Shown in pieces: positions 10,450 to 24,300 of a stretch of DNA of 64,000 bases (position 1 is its first letter; each line of letters opens with the position of its first letter). Source of the stretch: Oxyruncus cristatus. Its lineage: Eukaryota > Chordata > Aves > Passeriformes > Cotingidae. The translations under genes and the position numbers were made by a program. The notes below the pieces were generated by a model, which did no database searches, was not told the DNA's origin, and saw only the letters and a program-made list of their open reading frames with translations. Where the stretch lies: contig VXAY01002918.1 of the NCBI GenBank assembly GCA_013399855.1, positions 1 to 64,000 of the forward strand, written 5' to 3'.

Positions 10450-12677
10450 AGATGAGGTACTTGAAGTGAAAGCCAGGCCAGGAGAAGGAAAACTGGGGAA
10501 GAGAAGAATGTTTCAGTAATAATCCTCAAGGGACAAATACTTCATCGCAGCACAGCACACTGTAGGATATCAGTGTTGCCTGCAAGAGTCTTCTGCACCT
10601 CTAGCATTGCTGAGTTGGCAGGGCTGGTTGAGAGACCTTTAAACTAAGTTTGAAGGGGAAAGGGAATAAGACCAGGCTTACTAGAGATGAGCCTGGGGCT
10701 GACACGCCAGTGTTGGGGGTGAAGTAATAGCTCAGCTAAAGTACATCTGCAGCAGTGCACACAGCATGAGTAACTAACAGGAGGAGCTGGAACCCACTGT
10801 CAGCAGGAAAGCTGTGACGTGATTGTCATCATGGAAACGTGGTGGGATGACTCTCATGACTGGAGAGTCCATGGGTGGTTACAAGCTCTTTGAAGAGACA
10901 GGAGAGGAAGGAGAGGGGCTGGGGTGGCTCTGTGCACTGGGGAGTGTTCTGGCTGTGCAGAGCTCCAGGGCAGTGATGACGAGGCTGAGTGTCTGTGGGT
11001 GAGAACTGGGGGAGACATCCTGTTGGGAGATCATCCATCTGCTGTAGAGCTCCCAACCAGGATGAAGAGGCAGATGAAGTGTTTTATAAGTGCCTGGTTG
11101 ACGTCTCACGATTACCAGCCCTTGTTCTTGTGGGAGACTTTAACCTGCCGGACGTCTGCTGGAAACTCAGCACAGCAGAGAGGAGGCAGTCTAAGGGATT
11201 TCTGATGTGTGTGGAAGATAACTTCCTGACACAGCTGGTAAGTGAGCCTGCAAGGGGCAGTGCCCACTAAACCTTCTGTTTACAGACAGAGAAGGTCTGG
11301 TGGGAGATGTGGTGGTCAGAGACTGTCTTGGGCCCTGTGAGCACAAAATGTTGGAGTTTTTGATTCTTGGTGAAGTAAGGAAGGGAGTCAACTAAACCTC
11401 TACCTTGGAACTCCCAATGGAGGACTTAGGCCTGTTCAGGACACTGGTCAGGGAGTCCCTTGGGAAACAGTCCTTAGTAACAAAGGGTCCAAGAAGGTTG
11501 GACATACTTAAAAAGGAAATCTTAAATCCACAGGAGCAGGCTGTCTCTATCTGCCAAAAGATGACCTGGCTGAACAGGGAACTTCTGCTGGAACTCTAAG
11601 AAAAACAGAGAGGTTATGACCTGTGGAAGAAGGAGCAGACAACTCAGGAACCTGAGTGCAAGGATGTCATTAGTTCATATAGAGAGAAAATTAGAGAGGC
11701 CAAAGCTCAACCTGGCCACTGCTTTGAAAGACAATAAAAAATGCCTTTATAAATATATTAACAACAAAAGAAGGGCCAAGGAAAATCTCGATCATTTATT
11801 GGATGAAGAGGAGGAAAATAGTCACCAGGGATGAGGAAGAGCCTGAGGTTCATAATGCCTTCTTTGCCTCAGCATTTGACAGAAAGACAAGTTATCAGTC
11901 AGGGCAACCAACCCCCTAAGCTGGTAGACATGGATGGGACACAGAACAGATCCCCTGAAGTCCAGGAGGAAATAGTTAGTGACCTGCTATGCCACTTAGA
12001 CACTCAAAAGTCTGTAAGGTTGGATGGAGTTCATTCAAGAGTACTGACGGAGCTGGCAGAAAAGCTTGCTCAAGCCACTTTCCATCATTTATAATTGGTC
12101 CTGGTTAACAGGGGAAGTCCCAAATGACAGGGAATTTGGACAGTTTGATGCTCATTTACAGGAAGAGATGGAAAGAGAATCTGGAAAACCACAATCCTGG
12201 TGCCAGGGAAGTTCCTGGAACAGATTATCTTGAGTGTCCTTCACACAGCATGTACAGCAAACCCAGGAGGGCAGGCCCAGCTTTAGGAAAGGCGGGTTCT
12301 GCTTGACCAACCTGACCTTTTATGACTGGGTGACCCCCCTAGTGGAAGAGAGAAAGACTGTGGATGCTGTCTACCTGGACTGCAACAAAGCTGAAGTCTT
12401 CCACAGCGTTCCCCTGGAGAATCTGGCAGCCCATGGCTTGGACTCCCCACTGGGTTAAAAACTGTCTGTATGGCTGGGCTCAGAGAGTGGTGAATGAAAC
12501 TACATCCAGCTGGTGGACAGTCACTAGTGGGGTTCCCCAAGGCTTAATATTGGGGCCAGTTTAATATCTTTAATTGTAAATAGGTTTAATGTCTTTATCA
12601 ATGATCTGGATGAAAGAATCGAGTGCACCCTCAGTAGGTTCTCAGACGACACTGAGTTCTATGATTCTATGATTAGG
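10450..12677 (+). mobile_element. CR1 LINE, truncated and internally deleted
   Basis: About 2.2 kb of CR1 retrotransposon on the + strand. From about 10,740 the ORF2 endonuclease region is recognisable in broken frames. One piece translates as VIMETWWDDSHDW, and another near 11,110 resembles LPALVLVGDFNLPDVCW. The linker follows at 11,500-11,800, then the start of the reverse transcriptase at about 12,000-12,640, including a GVPQG motif near 12,530-12,545. The copy breaks at the catalytic FSDDTE-like motif (about 12,639-12,656) and jumps directly to the 3' terminal TTCTATGATTCTATGATT. Many stops and frameshifts make it a dead copy. The left edge is uncertain by about 100 bases. Confidence 0.85.
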
Positions 12678-15600
12678 AGTTGTCAAGAAACTCTTCTTTA
12701 ACCTAATAAGAACGTAAGGACGTTAAATGTCTTACTAAGGGAATAATTTGTCCTACTGAAAGGTACCCAAATTCAATACACACACATCAGTAGAGTATGT
12801 ATTTACATCAGAAAAGCCTCCAAACATAATTTGTCACTCTATACTAAAGGCATGACCTGAAAAGAGTGAAGTAACTGCTGATTCCAATAATGGTTCTAGA
12901 ATTAATTAAATTAGTATGATTATTAAATGCAAGGAAATCAGACTAGCATTAGATGCAGTTGAGAATAATACAGCAGAAAGTATATCCTTTTTATATGGTT
13001 TCTTTCCCTTTCCTGAAGAAGTTCTAAATCTAAATTCATATTTATAGTTTGCTCAGTTATCACTGAAATATTAATTCTTCTTAGCACTGAGTTTCCTTAA
13101 TCCACATTTCTGCAGCTTGGAATAAATCTCCAGATGTATAAAATGGTTATGCTTTGAGGGTGGAAACTATTGTGATTCATGCTCTGTTTCAGCTTAAAAG
13201 AGATCATGACACTTCTCCTTGAATCAAACAGATACGAAAGCATATATCCTTTGCATCATTTGAATGAAATAACATCAATTTCCACATGACATCATTCAAA
13301 GACCTGAAAAAAACACATTTTATAAAATGAGCAGACCACTCATCTATTTGGACATCTATCTAGCATTTGTTAGACTTCAAAAGAACTTTTTAAGTCCAAG
13401 GTAAGACAATAATACCACCATAGTAGGATCTTTCATTAATAATCTTAATTTATAACCTAAGGTTATAATTTTCTAAGAGAGTCTACTAAATTACATGAAG
13501 GTCTGTTTTATATCTGGTTTTATAACAAATACATTATTCAGAAGTGTGGCTTTTTGCTTCCATAATTGAATTGGGAGAATCCGTAATGGTAACGTCATGA
13601 TGATTATTTTTGTTGTGGTTGCATCATCGAGGATCATTTTTATCAACCAAGAACACATTGTGCTGGGTAACACATAAACACAGAATGAAAAGGCAATGCT
13701 TATCCTTCAACATTGCAATCCATGGCAGGGCAGGTTCATGGATTCCGTTCTCTCATGTGTGAGTAGGTAAATGTGTACATTCAGCTGTCACACATGCCTG
13801 AGCATGAAACATCAGCAACAGTCCTGGAGAAGCTCAGGTGCACACTAGTCCCGTCAGAGTAGGATGCTGTTCACTGAAACCCTGCATTGGTCCTTTCTTC
13901 AAAGCCTGTTTAATCAAGGCGAGAGGATTTAAGTCTACTTACCAGCTGTGTTTTATTTGTAGTGAAGAATACTTTACAGTGGAAATGCAAATCTGGAGCT
14001 GATGTCAGAATGTGTTCCGTGAGACAATCCACTCTTTGTGTACCTCTTTCATAAACCAGACCTTGCCATTTTTTTGCTGAAAAGCTTTTTATGGTAAAGG
14101 TGGAGGCAGGAGAAATATTTTTCCATGATAATTAGAGCTCTGAAAAATGCAGCCAACAGGATAGCTGAGTAGTGTTTTGACCAGACAGCTGGGATCATAG
14201 CCATGAACTCCAGTCACAATGCTCTTACATTCTGCATTCTGTGTGAATTCAGTAACACAAGTGCAAAGTGTTAGTAGTCTATCCTGGTGTAAGTGGGGTG
14301 CTACAAGAACTGTTCTGTTGCTAGCAGAGATAAACATGACCAAAAGCTACTATCTGCCATTTATAAATAAAGTGGAGTTATTCCATGTTTGTTTCTTCTA
14401 TTAACCACGATAGTATAAACACACTCATACCTATTCATTAGATACTGAATTCAACTGAAGTGTATAAGGAAGATGGGTAAGAAAAATCTTTCTGTATTAT
14501 TAACACTGCTGCATCATTCTAAAGCTTGTGGTACCTATGGTTCTGTTAACTGTCACAGGCACATAAAACAGAAACAACAGAGGACAGAGGATGACAGGTG
14601 GTTATGAAAACAATTTCATTACTGAACCTCCTTGATCCTCCAAGCAAAAATGAAAGAAAGAGAGGTATCCACACTTCAAGTCATCCTTGTGCACATCACA
14701 TGATTTCATTTTACTCACACTAAAAACCCCTTCATTTAAAAATATGCTCAACCAAGACAAGTTTTTTGGAGCCCCAAAGCTGTTTGCTTTTCCAGCCTCA
14801 AAGAGTGTCAGTGAACTTTATTTTTTAGGGAGTCTAGAGTTTTGCATCGAGCAGAAAAGACCTCTTTTTGTTATATTTCTTAATATGAGGATTTCTCTAG
14901 TACAATTCTTGTACTAGATTCTTGCATGAGACAGATAGAAAGACATCTGTTTACCTGCACACTCACTTGCATATTTCATGGCCAGGATGACCTACAAAAT
15001 AAATTAAACCTTCAAATTCTAGGAAATTTACTCATGAGTAGTATCAATCTGATTGAACCAGAAACTTTACTTTTAGTAAGAAAATACTCCATTTGTCTGT
15101 AATATTTTTCAAGACTGGCTAAACATTTAGAAAGCTTGCCTAGGCTTATTATACACCTCAGAGGGAATTTCCTCTTTACAACAAATTTTAGGTTTTTTAA
15201 TGATAAATAAAGTCAGGCTATCTATTAATAACATTTTGATTTGTTCCTATTTTTTGTTTCCAATAAGTTTGCAGATTTCAGCCATCATGAAGTAAGCAGT
15301 GTCCTACTGGGTCAGTTTTGGGTGCAGACAGATTTTAAGATTCTGCTTTTTGTGAAAATTGTAAATCCTTTAAATAAGACCTTTAAACAATTGCCTTTTT
15401 TTGTTGGAGGCTATGCAGGAACAAATTTGGACTTTAGGGCATAATCCATTACAAAGACAATAGTGAAGCCTCAGTTGTGTTCAGGGTTTTGTAATAGAGC
15501 TGAGATTCAATTTCTGTGTTAGATATACGAAATTCATCATATCTTCCCCAAATGTTTAGCACTTTTTAATTAAATTCTGAATGAATTTCTCAGAATTTAC

Positions 15601-17194
15601 CTATAAAGTCATAAACTGAATAATTGATTATAAGGAACTAAACATGAGTCAGAATTTTAGCATCTGTGTAAGCAGGTCCTTCGCCCTGAATAATCCAAAC
15701 AATGGAACAAAACAGCCCTCTACGGGTCATTATGAAAAATAATTGAGATTTTGTATCCTGGCTGTATTTGAAGGCAGTTATAGTTACTGTACCTGTGTAA
15801 TTGGTAAGAGTAGAAGAGGTCATCACCTCAGATGACTTTTAAGAGGAATTGTGGGACAGGTTTAAATAATGACTATTCATCCTGTACAGCTAACCAACTG
15901 AGGACGTTCTGCTGGCTTTTGTGACGTGGAGGTAAGAATGAAGTCAGATAGCCATGTTATCTCACTACCAGATTACGTGTTCCATCCCTGCCTGTCGTTA
16001 AAGGTCCTGTGTTTGCAGCCCCGCTCGTGTGTCTGACGGACACCGGGGGGCAGCAGTGGCTTGGCCGTGAGCTGGTTGAGCCTTGAAGTCTTTTTTCCTG
16101 AGCATGACGTTAGCATTTATGAAAACTATTCACAATTGTTGAATTTGCAGACTAGAGTCTTATAAACTCAGCCAACTCCCACCCCTGATAGCTTTGTTGT
16201 GCATGTACGTACATGGCTGTCTCGTACATTATTGCACCAAAATGCCTTGGCAGAAACCTGGATATGTATTTAAATGATGAGAAAATCTGTCAGTCTGTAT
16301 TTCCACACAGTTCTTGGCTTCTGCAACAAGGCTATTAAGAAAGGTGGGTTTTGTCTTCTGTGAAAAGAATGGAAACCACCAAATGTGTACCTCTAATTGT
16401 GTCATAAAACACATCATGGTCACTTCTAACACAGGGCAGGAAAGCAAAAGTAGAAGTCTGACATACTTTTTCAACCCACGTGATCTTGCTAGTTTCCTGC
16501 AAGCTAACATTTGTAAAAAAAAAAAAAAAAAAAGGAAAAGAAAATTGAATATTTATTTGGGGTGAGAGTAGCTCAGAGATAGTTCGTGTGTTTGATTTTG
16601 GTTTTGAAAGTTTGGAGAAACTGCATGAAGGGAAAAGTTTATATGAAAATTGTTAACACCCCCACCCCCAGGCCATCAAACCACTATAAATCTACTTATT
16701 ACTGCCTCCAGAAACTGAGGTGCAGGTATTTATCTTTCCACTCCACCCTAGTTGCAAAGTCTGAAAATATATGGGATTTATTTATCACTCTTGAGTGCAT
16801 ATTTTGATGTAGTCTGTAGCTTCATGTTTGCCTATATTTTTCTTCTCAAGATCTTTTCCTCTTTCAGTTCACAGTATAAACATTACACAGCTCTTGTTGA
16901 AGAAAAAGAAATGGAAAAACAGAATTGCCTTTGCACAAAACCATAATGTCATCTATTGAGGTAGTCAGAAAATTCTCTTCACAGACCCCCACGCCTGAAC
17001 TAATAGAGTAGCAGTCTGACATTTTGCCAGCGTTTTGGACAAGCCCTAAAGTAAGGTCAGATGCTCCTATGGTTTTTAGCTTCAAGTAAATACTGGACCT
17101 CCAGACACTGAGTTACCTTGAGGTGCCTTTCTCCTTCACAACTCAAAATGTTGTGAAAGGGGAGATTAGGAACACAGAACAGGTAGACAAACCA
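12678..17194. other. Intergenic, no gene recognised
   Basis: AT-rich sequence with only short chance open frames. A small GC-rich patch at about 15,980-16,080 contains a CTCF-like motif (listed separately). A run of 19 A bases lies at 16,515-16,533; the sequence before it does not resemble a retrocopied gene. Confidence 0.55.
16040..16054 (+). promoter_or_regulatory. CTCF-like motif
   Basis: ACACCGGGGGGCAGC agrees at 13 of 15 positions with the vertebrate CTCF core, in a locally GC- and CpG-rich patch surrounded by AT-rich DNA. It is a motif match only; there is no evidence of binding. Confidence 0.35.
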
Positions 17195-17960
17195 TAAATC
17201 ACAGGATCATTTGTGTTGGAAAGGACCCTTAAGATCATTGATTTCAATTGTAAACCTGACACTCCTAAGTCCACCCCTAAACCATGTCTGTAAGTGTCAC
17301 ATCTACACATTTTTTAAATACCACCAGGGCTGGTGACGTGACCACTTCTCTGGGCAGCCCCTTCCAATGTTTCACAACCCTTTCGGTGAACGAATTTTTC
17401 CTATTATCCAATCAAACCCTCCCCTGGCACACCTTAAGGCCATTTCCCCTTGTCCTGTCACTTGTCACCTGGGAGAAGAGACCGACTCCCACCTGGCAAC
17501 AACCCCCTTTCAGGTACTTGTAGAGAGCAATAAGGTCTCCCCTGAGCCTTCTTTTCTCCAGGCTAAACACTCACAGCTTCCTCAGCTGCTCCCTGTAAGA
17601 CTTCTGCTCCAGACCCTCCCCCAGCTCCACTGCCCTTCTCTGGATACTCTCCAGCACCTCAATGTCCTTCTTGTCGTGAGGGGCCCAGAACTGGACACAG
17701 GATTCGAGGTGTGGCCTCACCAGTGCTGAGTACAGGGGGACAATCCCTTCTCTGGCCCTGCTGGACACACTATGTCTGATCCAAGCCAGGATTCCACTGG
17801 CCTTCTTGTCCACCAGGCACACAGCTGGCTCATGTTCAGCCACTGTCAACCAGCACCCCCAGGTCTTTTTTCACCAGGCAGCTTTCCAGGCACTCTGCAC
17901 CAAGCCTGTAGTGCTGCATGGGGTTGTTGCGACCCAAGGGCAGGATCCTCCACTGAATTT
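17195..17960 (-). mobile_element. CR1 LINE 3' fragment, minus strand
   Basis: The left end (CACAGGATCATTTGTGTTGG and on) is the reverse-oriented 3' end of CR1. The minus strand open frame 17,849-17,571 encodes the C-terminal part of the CR1 ORF2 protein; [20 protein letters not shown] is recognisable. The copy is 5'-truncated at about 17,960. About 770 bases of the 3' part remain. Confidence 0.88.
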
Positions 17961-20861
17961 CCAGTTATATTCCAAACTTAAGCTTTCTAAAAAGAATGTT
18001 TGCCAGAATTTTGTCAATATTTTAAGTCCTGGACAAAATAAAATACCCCACATCAGTGGGGAGACGTAAGGCTTGTAAAACTGAAGCTGTAATGTTTTCA
18101 GTTGTCAGACGTGTTATAGTGAGAAGTGATAACTGATCTGATAGTACTAGATCTGCCATGAAATATTTATGTGTGTGTATACATGCAGAAATGTTTTAAA
18201 ATTTGTATAGTTCAGTGAAAGAAACAAACACTTCAGATATTATGGCTTTAATCACCACAATTATGCTTAAGTTGTTTCTGTAGAGCTGCAATCCTCAAAT
18301 CGCAGGTCAAGACCCTGGGCAAGTCATGAGGTGTTAGGACATAAGAGACAGAAAGCAGTAGCAATTTAGTTTCCTGTGACCTGTCCAGAAGCTCAACTCT
18401 TTCAAGGTGGGAAAGTCACTGTAGTGACTGACAGCAAGCATTTTCTAGCCTTTTATTACAGGCAATTGCTCAGTTTCTCCAAAGAATTGAAGGAAATATA
18501 ATCACTTCCTGCCAGTTATCCCTGTTAAACACCCTGTTCTGGGGATGCCAAGTTCCTTGCATGGGTATACCTTCAATAGATTGTGCAAAGGACAGAGGTT
18601 GCAATGAGTTTGACCACTAGTGGAATACATGCTTATTTACCTGCGTTAATATCCAAATACTACCCACATACTAGATAAATGAGAAAATCACGCTGCTTTC
18701 AAGTCACCAAATTCCCCTACACAAAATTTAAAAGACTTATGTCTAATGAAACTTCAAAAATGTTTGTCATATATGTTCCTACCTTCATTGACAGGCCAAG
18801 AGAATTAAGCCAAAACTCAAAAGGTCTTGATGGGGCTTTGAAAAGAAATAGCTCAAATTCCACCCTAATTTCAAATTTACTTTAGAGCCTGAAGAATCTT
18901 GCTTGGGTCTTTAGGTATTTTCTCATGGCGGTAGGTGGTGAAAGATAATTTTCCCAGCAATTCTCCAACTGAATTGGAGGCTTAGCAGCACTGAATTGTA
19001 CATATTTTTGACATGCTTAATGGGATTTAGTCTTTAATTTTAAATTGTGTGAAAGCCTCACTCTGAAAGTAAACCAGCAAGGGTGCTGTTTGACGAATGA
19101 ATGAAGACTTGTACCCTTTGAAACACCATACACAGTAACCTTTAATTTGTAATTTATTGTTTTGTTCTATTGTTTCTTTCAATGGTTTCTCCACTGGCTG
19201 CACATTTAACACTTCTATTTCTCTTATGCTAAGAAGTGCACTGCAGAATGTCAATAGTAAAAATGTTATTTCTTGTTCTCTGAGAATAAAAAAATTCGCA
19301 GCTTTCCAAAATAACATCATGTATGAGCAGGCTGATCGAGGCAGCATGATTTAGACTTAAAGCAGCACTGAAGATTTCTTCTTTCAGTTTTCTGACTTCA
19401 ACATGCTTTTTTTCTGAGGACAATTAAATATTTCCTGTTACTTAAATTGAATAAATATTTACAGAATTTTTTTCTTATGTTAGGTCTTTTACACCCATGT
19501 AATAGCTCTCTCAAAGAAATTGCTATTTTGACTTCAGTTTGCTTCATCTTATTGTCTGGAGTATAAATTCCTCAGGACAGTTAACCGACTTTTCAAAGCA
19601 AGATCATTTTAATAACACAAGTGTACCCTGTTTGTTTCCAAAGAAATACCTCTTAAGTGTGCATCTTGCAGTACCATGTCTCAGTCTAAAAATAAGAATA
19701 CATCATTTCCGGGTGTATGAATATTTAAAAAGAGACATTTTTCCAAGAACAATTTTGGAAATATATACATGGTGCTTGGTGCTTGAACTTTAACTTGAAG
19801 CTGAAGTTAGTTGCTAAAGTCTTCATTATTCATGAGCTTACTTTACTTCTAACCTTTGAATCAAATAATTCATTATTCTCAACCACAGTGGTCTTAAAAA
19901 AAAAATTCCTCATTATTCTCCTATCACATGCCAAACTAGGAGTTTTAACAGAGGCCTAATTAAAAGATCGTAAAATACAATATGGAAGTTTAAACTCTGA
20001 GTCACAGTAACAGCAGGGTAATTGTTTGTAACTTGTACCCTCTGTAGGAGTTATGAATTCTATGGAAGAATAAGAACTACATATGACAGTCCAGAAAGAA
20101 TCCTAAAGAGCCAAAACGTGTTGTCATTACTTTAGCCGCATTAAGAAAGCAACATGGAACATAATTCAACATTTTACCAAACCCAAAGAATACTCCTGAA
20201 GTTATCCAGCTGTGTAACCAGTCTTTTTGTACTTCATGATAACAAAAATCTTCCATCCAATAAATGCAACCAGTGAGTTTCAAGCTAGGTTATTTTCTTA
20301 GGGGCATAAATGTCTGGTTTTGGTAAAGGATATGAGCAGAATGATGGTGACTGAGATGTATGTCCTTAAGTCCTACATTGTATTGATCTCAGGGGAAACA
20401 ATAAGAAACACATTAAGTAATTCTTCTTTATATAGCATTTACATAGAAGTTTGTAAGCCTGGTTTTTAATGGTATTTTTTTTTCCAATGCAATGCTGTGT
20501 GTGCAAATAGAGGTAACTATTTTCCAATCAGAACTTTACCTAAAGCTGCATGGACTTAGAAACTCAAATATATTGTTTTGGACTGTGAGATGTGTTTCCT
20601 AAAAACAGAGACAGTTTATGATGGCTTTATTTACTCGACTGAACTCGTGCATATCAGCAATCACGTTCATCGTAGTGTATCATCATAGTGGACTCTATGA
20701 TACACAGAGACCCCTTTTCCTGTCACAGCTGAGTTGTGTCTTGGGTGTCTGAGGGGAGATGCTAACAGAGTTTTTATCTTCTGGCACGTTGGGTAGAAAA
20801 AAAAAAAAGGAAAGAAGACAGAAAGGAGAATGTCAGAAGAAAGGAATGTAATGCTATGTAA
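17961..20861. other. Intergenic, nothing recognised
   Basis: AT-rich sequence between two CR1 fragments. Short open frames only, none with a recognisable product. Confidence 0.55.
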
Positions 20862-21350
20862 CAAGGCCAAGTGCAAGGGGGTGCACCTGAGTTGGGGCAC
20901 CCCTGGTTATCAACACAGGCTGGGGATGAACAGATGGAGAGCAGCCCTGCTCAGAGGGGCCTGGGTGTGCTGGTCGGTGAGAGGCTGAACATGACCCAGC
21001 AACGTGCACTCACAGCCCAGAAAGCCAATTGTGTCCTGGGCTGCATCCAAAGCAGCGTGGGCAGCAGGGCGAGGGAAGGGATTCTGCCCCTCTGCTCTGC
21101 GTTTGTGCTGTTGTGAAGTACTGTGTCCTCGGCACAAGAAGAACATTGACCTATTGGAGACGGTCCATAGGAGAGCCACCAAGCTGATTGGAGGGATGGA
21201 GCACCTCTCCCACGAAGAAAGGATGGGACAATTGGGATTGTTCAGCCTGGAAAAGAGAAGGATTTTGGGTGACCTATTTTCAGCCTTCCAGTACCTGAAG
21301 GGAGCCCACAAGAAAGATGGAGAAACACTTTTTAAAGGAGCATATAGTGC
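20862..21350 (+). mobile_element. CR1 LINE internal fragment
   Basis: The + strand carries the C-terminal end of CR1 ORF2 in broken frames. One stretch near 21,004-21,100 resembles QKANCVLGCIQSSVGSRARE. Around 21,120-21,300 it reads through the conserved DLLETVHRRATKLIGGMEH-like segment. Both ends are truncated and the typical 3' terminal repeats are missing. Confidence 0.85.
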
Positions 21351-24300
21351 TCTTAAATAGTGCAGTCAGCAAGCTTGTATCAAGCAAAGTCAGTGACTTC
21401 CCATAAGTCTACCCTAACGTTTAAATCACACAGCGTCCATTTTGATTTCACATTTTATTTTCATTTCATCAGACACAAACATCAGACATAAATATTTCAT
21501 CAGACACAAACGAAAAATAAAAACATGAGTCTATGTTTGAACTGGTCAGGCAGAAGTGTTTAGCACTTACACAGGATTGGTATTTTGGGGATCCCAGCAA
21601 ACGACTGTAGAGTACTGAGCTATCTATCTTTCCTTCCCCAGAAATGCATCTTTTTGCACATACATCTGATAAGGCTGAGACATTAATTTTATCCCATATT
21701 TCTTCTTCATAAACAACTGTAGTGACACATCATGCACTAAGTTGATTGAAATTCATAATTTATGTCAACTCTTTGGAAGTGATAAGTTTTATGTATGTTG
21801 TTCATTCTCAGAATAATAACAAATTAAAGAAAATCGAGGAAAACAGAACAAGGGGTCTAAACAAAAATGTGCAATGAACAATGCCCATGAAATTCTTTTT
21901 TTCAGAGACTGATGTACAAACCTGAAGGCAGCTATAGCTTAAATAGTAATAAGAAAATGCAAACACTTAAACTTACACTAAGTTACTCATGTTCTGCCTC
22001 CCCATGTCCTGAAAGCCCACACATTCTTTCTCATCAGTCTGAAGTACCAACTCTAATCTGGCTCATCATTAGAGAAAATAAAATTTGGAGGGAACTCCAA
22101 TGGGCCCAGTTAGGGTTGCTGGTGGAACAGTCCATGGGTTGTGCACTTCACCAGAAGTGGTAAACATGGACAAACAAAAAACGTGCCCAGCTCTTTCTGC
22201 AGCACCAGAAGCTTGTAAGTTGCATTCACAGCATCATAAAATTGCCTGTTGTGTGAGAGGTTTTCTATCAGCCTAAGCATCCATGCTGCCCTCTTGCTGA
22301 AAAATGCATTCTCATGTTGCTCTTGTAATAAAAAATACAAACTATAAAAAGCTGAAAAATTTTACTACTCCTCATGATCAGGGGAGTAAATCACAACCAA
22401 CATTTGTAATATCCATGGCAACGGAAAGCAACCTGGACTTAGTAAGTCTTATCTTGCTACATGTAACAATAAGCCATTCATCTGTTAAGAAATAAGGAAA
22501 GTTTAGAAGAAAAAAGGGTTAATTGTAGGGCTTAGCCTTTAATTAGTTGCAAAGTTCCCATGCTTCACTCCATTCACTCACAAAAGGAATCATACAGCCA
22601 GCCAGATTTTGCCCTCTGGCCCTTCTCTTGCCATTTCTTCTTCACAGTTGCTTCAGTGATAAATACGCCACTGCCTGCCTTGTGACTGCCCGCTCAGCAA
22701 CACCCCTTGCAGTGACCTTTCTCTTCCTGTCTCAAGCCAGATTTGCTTTGTATGTGCCTTTTTCATATAGAAAGATAGACCTTTAGGACAGATCTAGGAT
22801 AGATCTCTTGGTGCACTATACCAGAGTTGTTCCATTTAGGTTAATTGACCTAAATTTAAACCCAGAGATAGGGTAAATAAATAGTCCTAGTGGGTGAGTG
22901 GGCACCTCAGTGGGTGGGAACTCCTTATGTTCACAGCCTTGTTCTGTCAGAGTATCCCATCCTGTCCCTGGATCACATATTCTTACTTCCTCAGGTATTT
23001 TTTTCAGGGGACCTGATGAAGGTAAGGGAAACTTCAAAATATATTGAGTTTCTCCTCCATTGAGTTGATGGCATCAGTTTGGAAATTATTAAGATATTTC
23101 TTGTATCAACCTCTACATGCAAGATCTGGGAACACTTCTCAAGGTGCATTTATTAAAGTTCCTGTTCTTATATGAACAGTGAGAATGACACTGCTGAAAT
23201 GGTGAGTGTTGAGCCTGCATTCTGCTCACTGTTTCAAGCTGTGCTCCTCTGTGGAGCTAAGAAGTCTGATGTGGGACCTGAAATGCTGTACACTGAGAAC
23301 TGAATTTGGCACAGAGTAGTTTTTTATTCATAAAGCTTAAAGTAAGGAACCTCACCCACTTAGCCAAGCTGCCTCCAGAGAATGAAGCAAGGAGACAGGT
23401 AAAAGAGGCATTCTTAAGTAAGCTGCATTCCAGCTATGCTTCCTGGGAAAAGGTCCAGAATTATGACAGCAGCTACACCAGTAGAGAAAGTTGACTTGTT
23501 AGTATATCCATCTACACTCAAAACACCAAGAAACACACCATCTCTATAGACCTGCCTAAAGTCTGACAGCTAACTTGCCTGAAAGCATTCTCCTTATGGA
23601 AAAGCAATATGCTATACTTTCAGATTTCAAAATGGATTTTGTTAAGTTTTCAACATTTATAAAGAAAGGATATTCTAAGGCAATTAGCAGACTTTTTTTT
23701 GGGTTTTTTTTGCCCTGTAGCATAACATGTATTTAATATTTTAGTATGTATCAATATAATGTTCATATTATAGCTTTGAACGGTTTGGAGTTGATAAGGA
23801 TATAGGAAGTTCTACTAGGGCACAAGCTGAATGGATGACAGTTTTCATCACCAGTTTGCATTAAAAAAATCATCACTAAAAAAAAAGTGTGGTCTTTGTA
23901 ATAAAAAAAAGAAAAAAGAAACCCCAAACCCCAGACCTTTGCATCAGACTTCGCACTGAACTTTCCTGTTGCCTAAATCATAGTTGTGGATTCCTCATGA
24001 TCTTCAGCATCCCACACTGGACAACCTCCAAATAAATATAGCTTTTTTTTCTGCTATACTGGCATGGATAAAAAGGATTGAATGACTGGTTCATGGTGCA
24101 GTTCCTGAGTTAATAAGTAGAATTCCTATAAAATCTGTCATGTTTTCAGATTTATTCTTTATAGCAAATCAGATACATAGAATATTTATTGGATTCATGC
24201 TTCATAATCTGCTGAAAATTCTTACCCCAACATTGCTTGCATCTAAAGGTTCTGTTTGTTTTTCATTGTAATGAAAGGACCTCAGACAACGTTACAAACT

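Noticed and set aside
10924..12564. Several 60-93 codon open frames as possible genes
   Set aside because: They are pieces of the decayed CR1 ORF2 in alternating frames, or antisense shadows of it.
16515..16533. Poly(A) run as the tail of a processed pseudogene
   Set aside because: The upstream sequence shows no coding remnant and no flanking duplication could be seen.
17571..17849. 92-codon minus frame as a gene
   Set aside because: It is the C-terminal CR1 ORF2 remnant, with no start of its own and truncated at the element's end.
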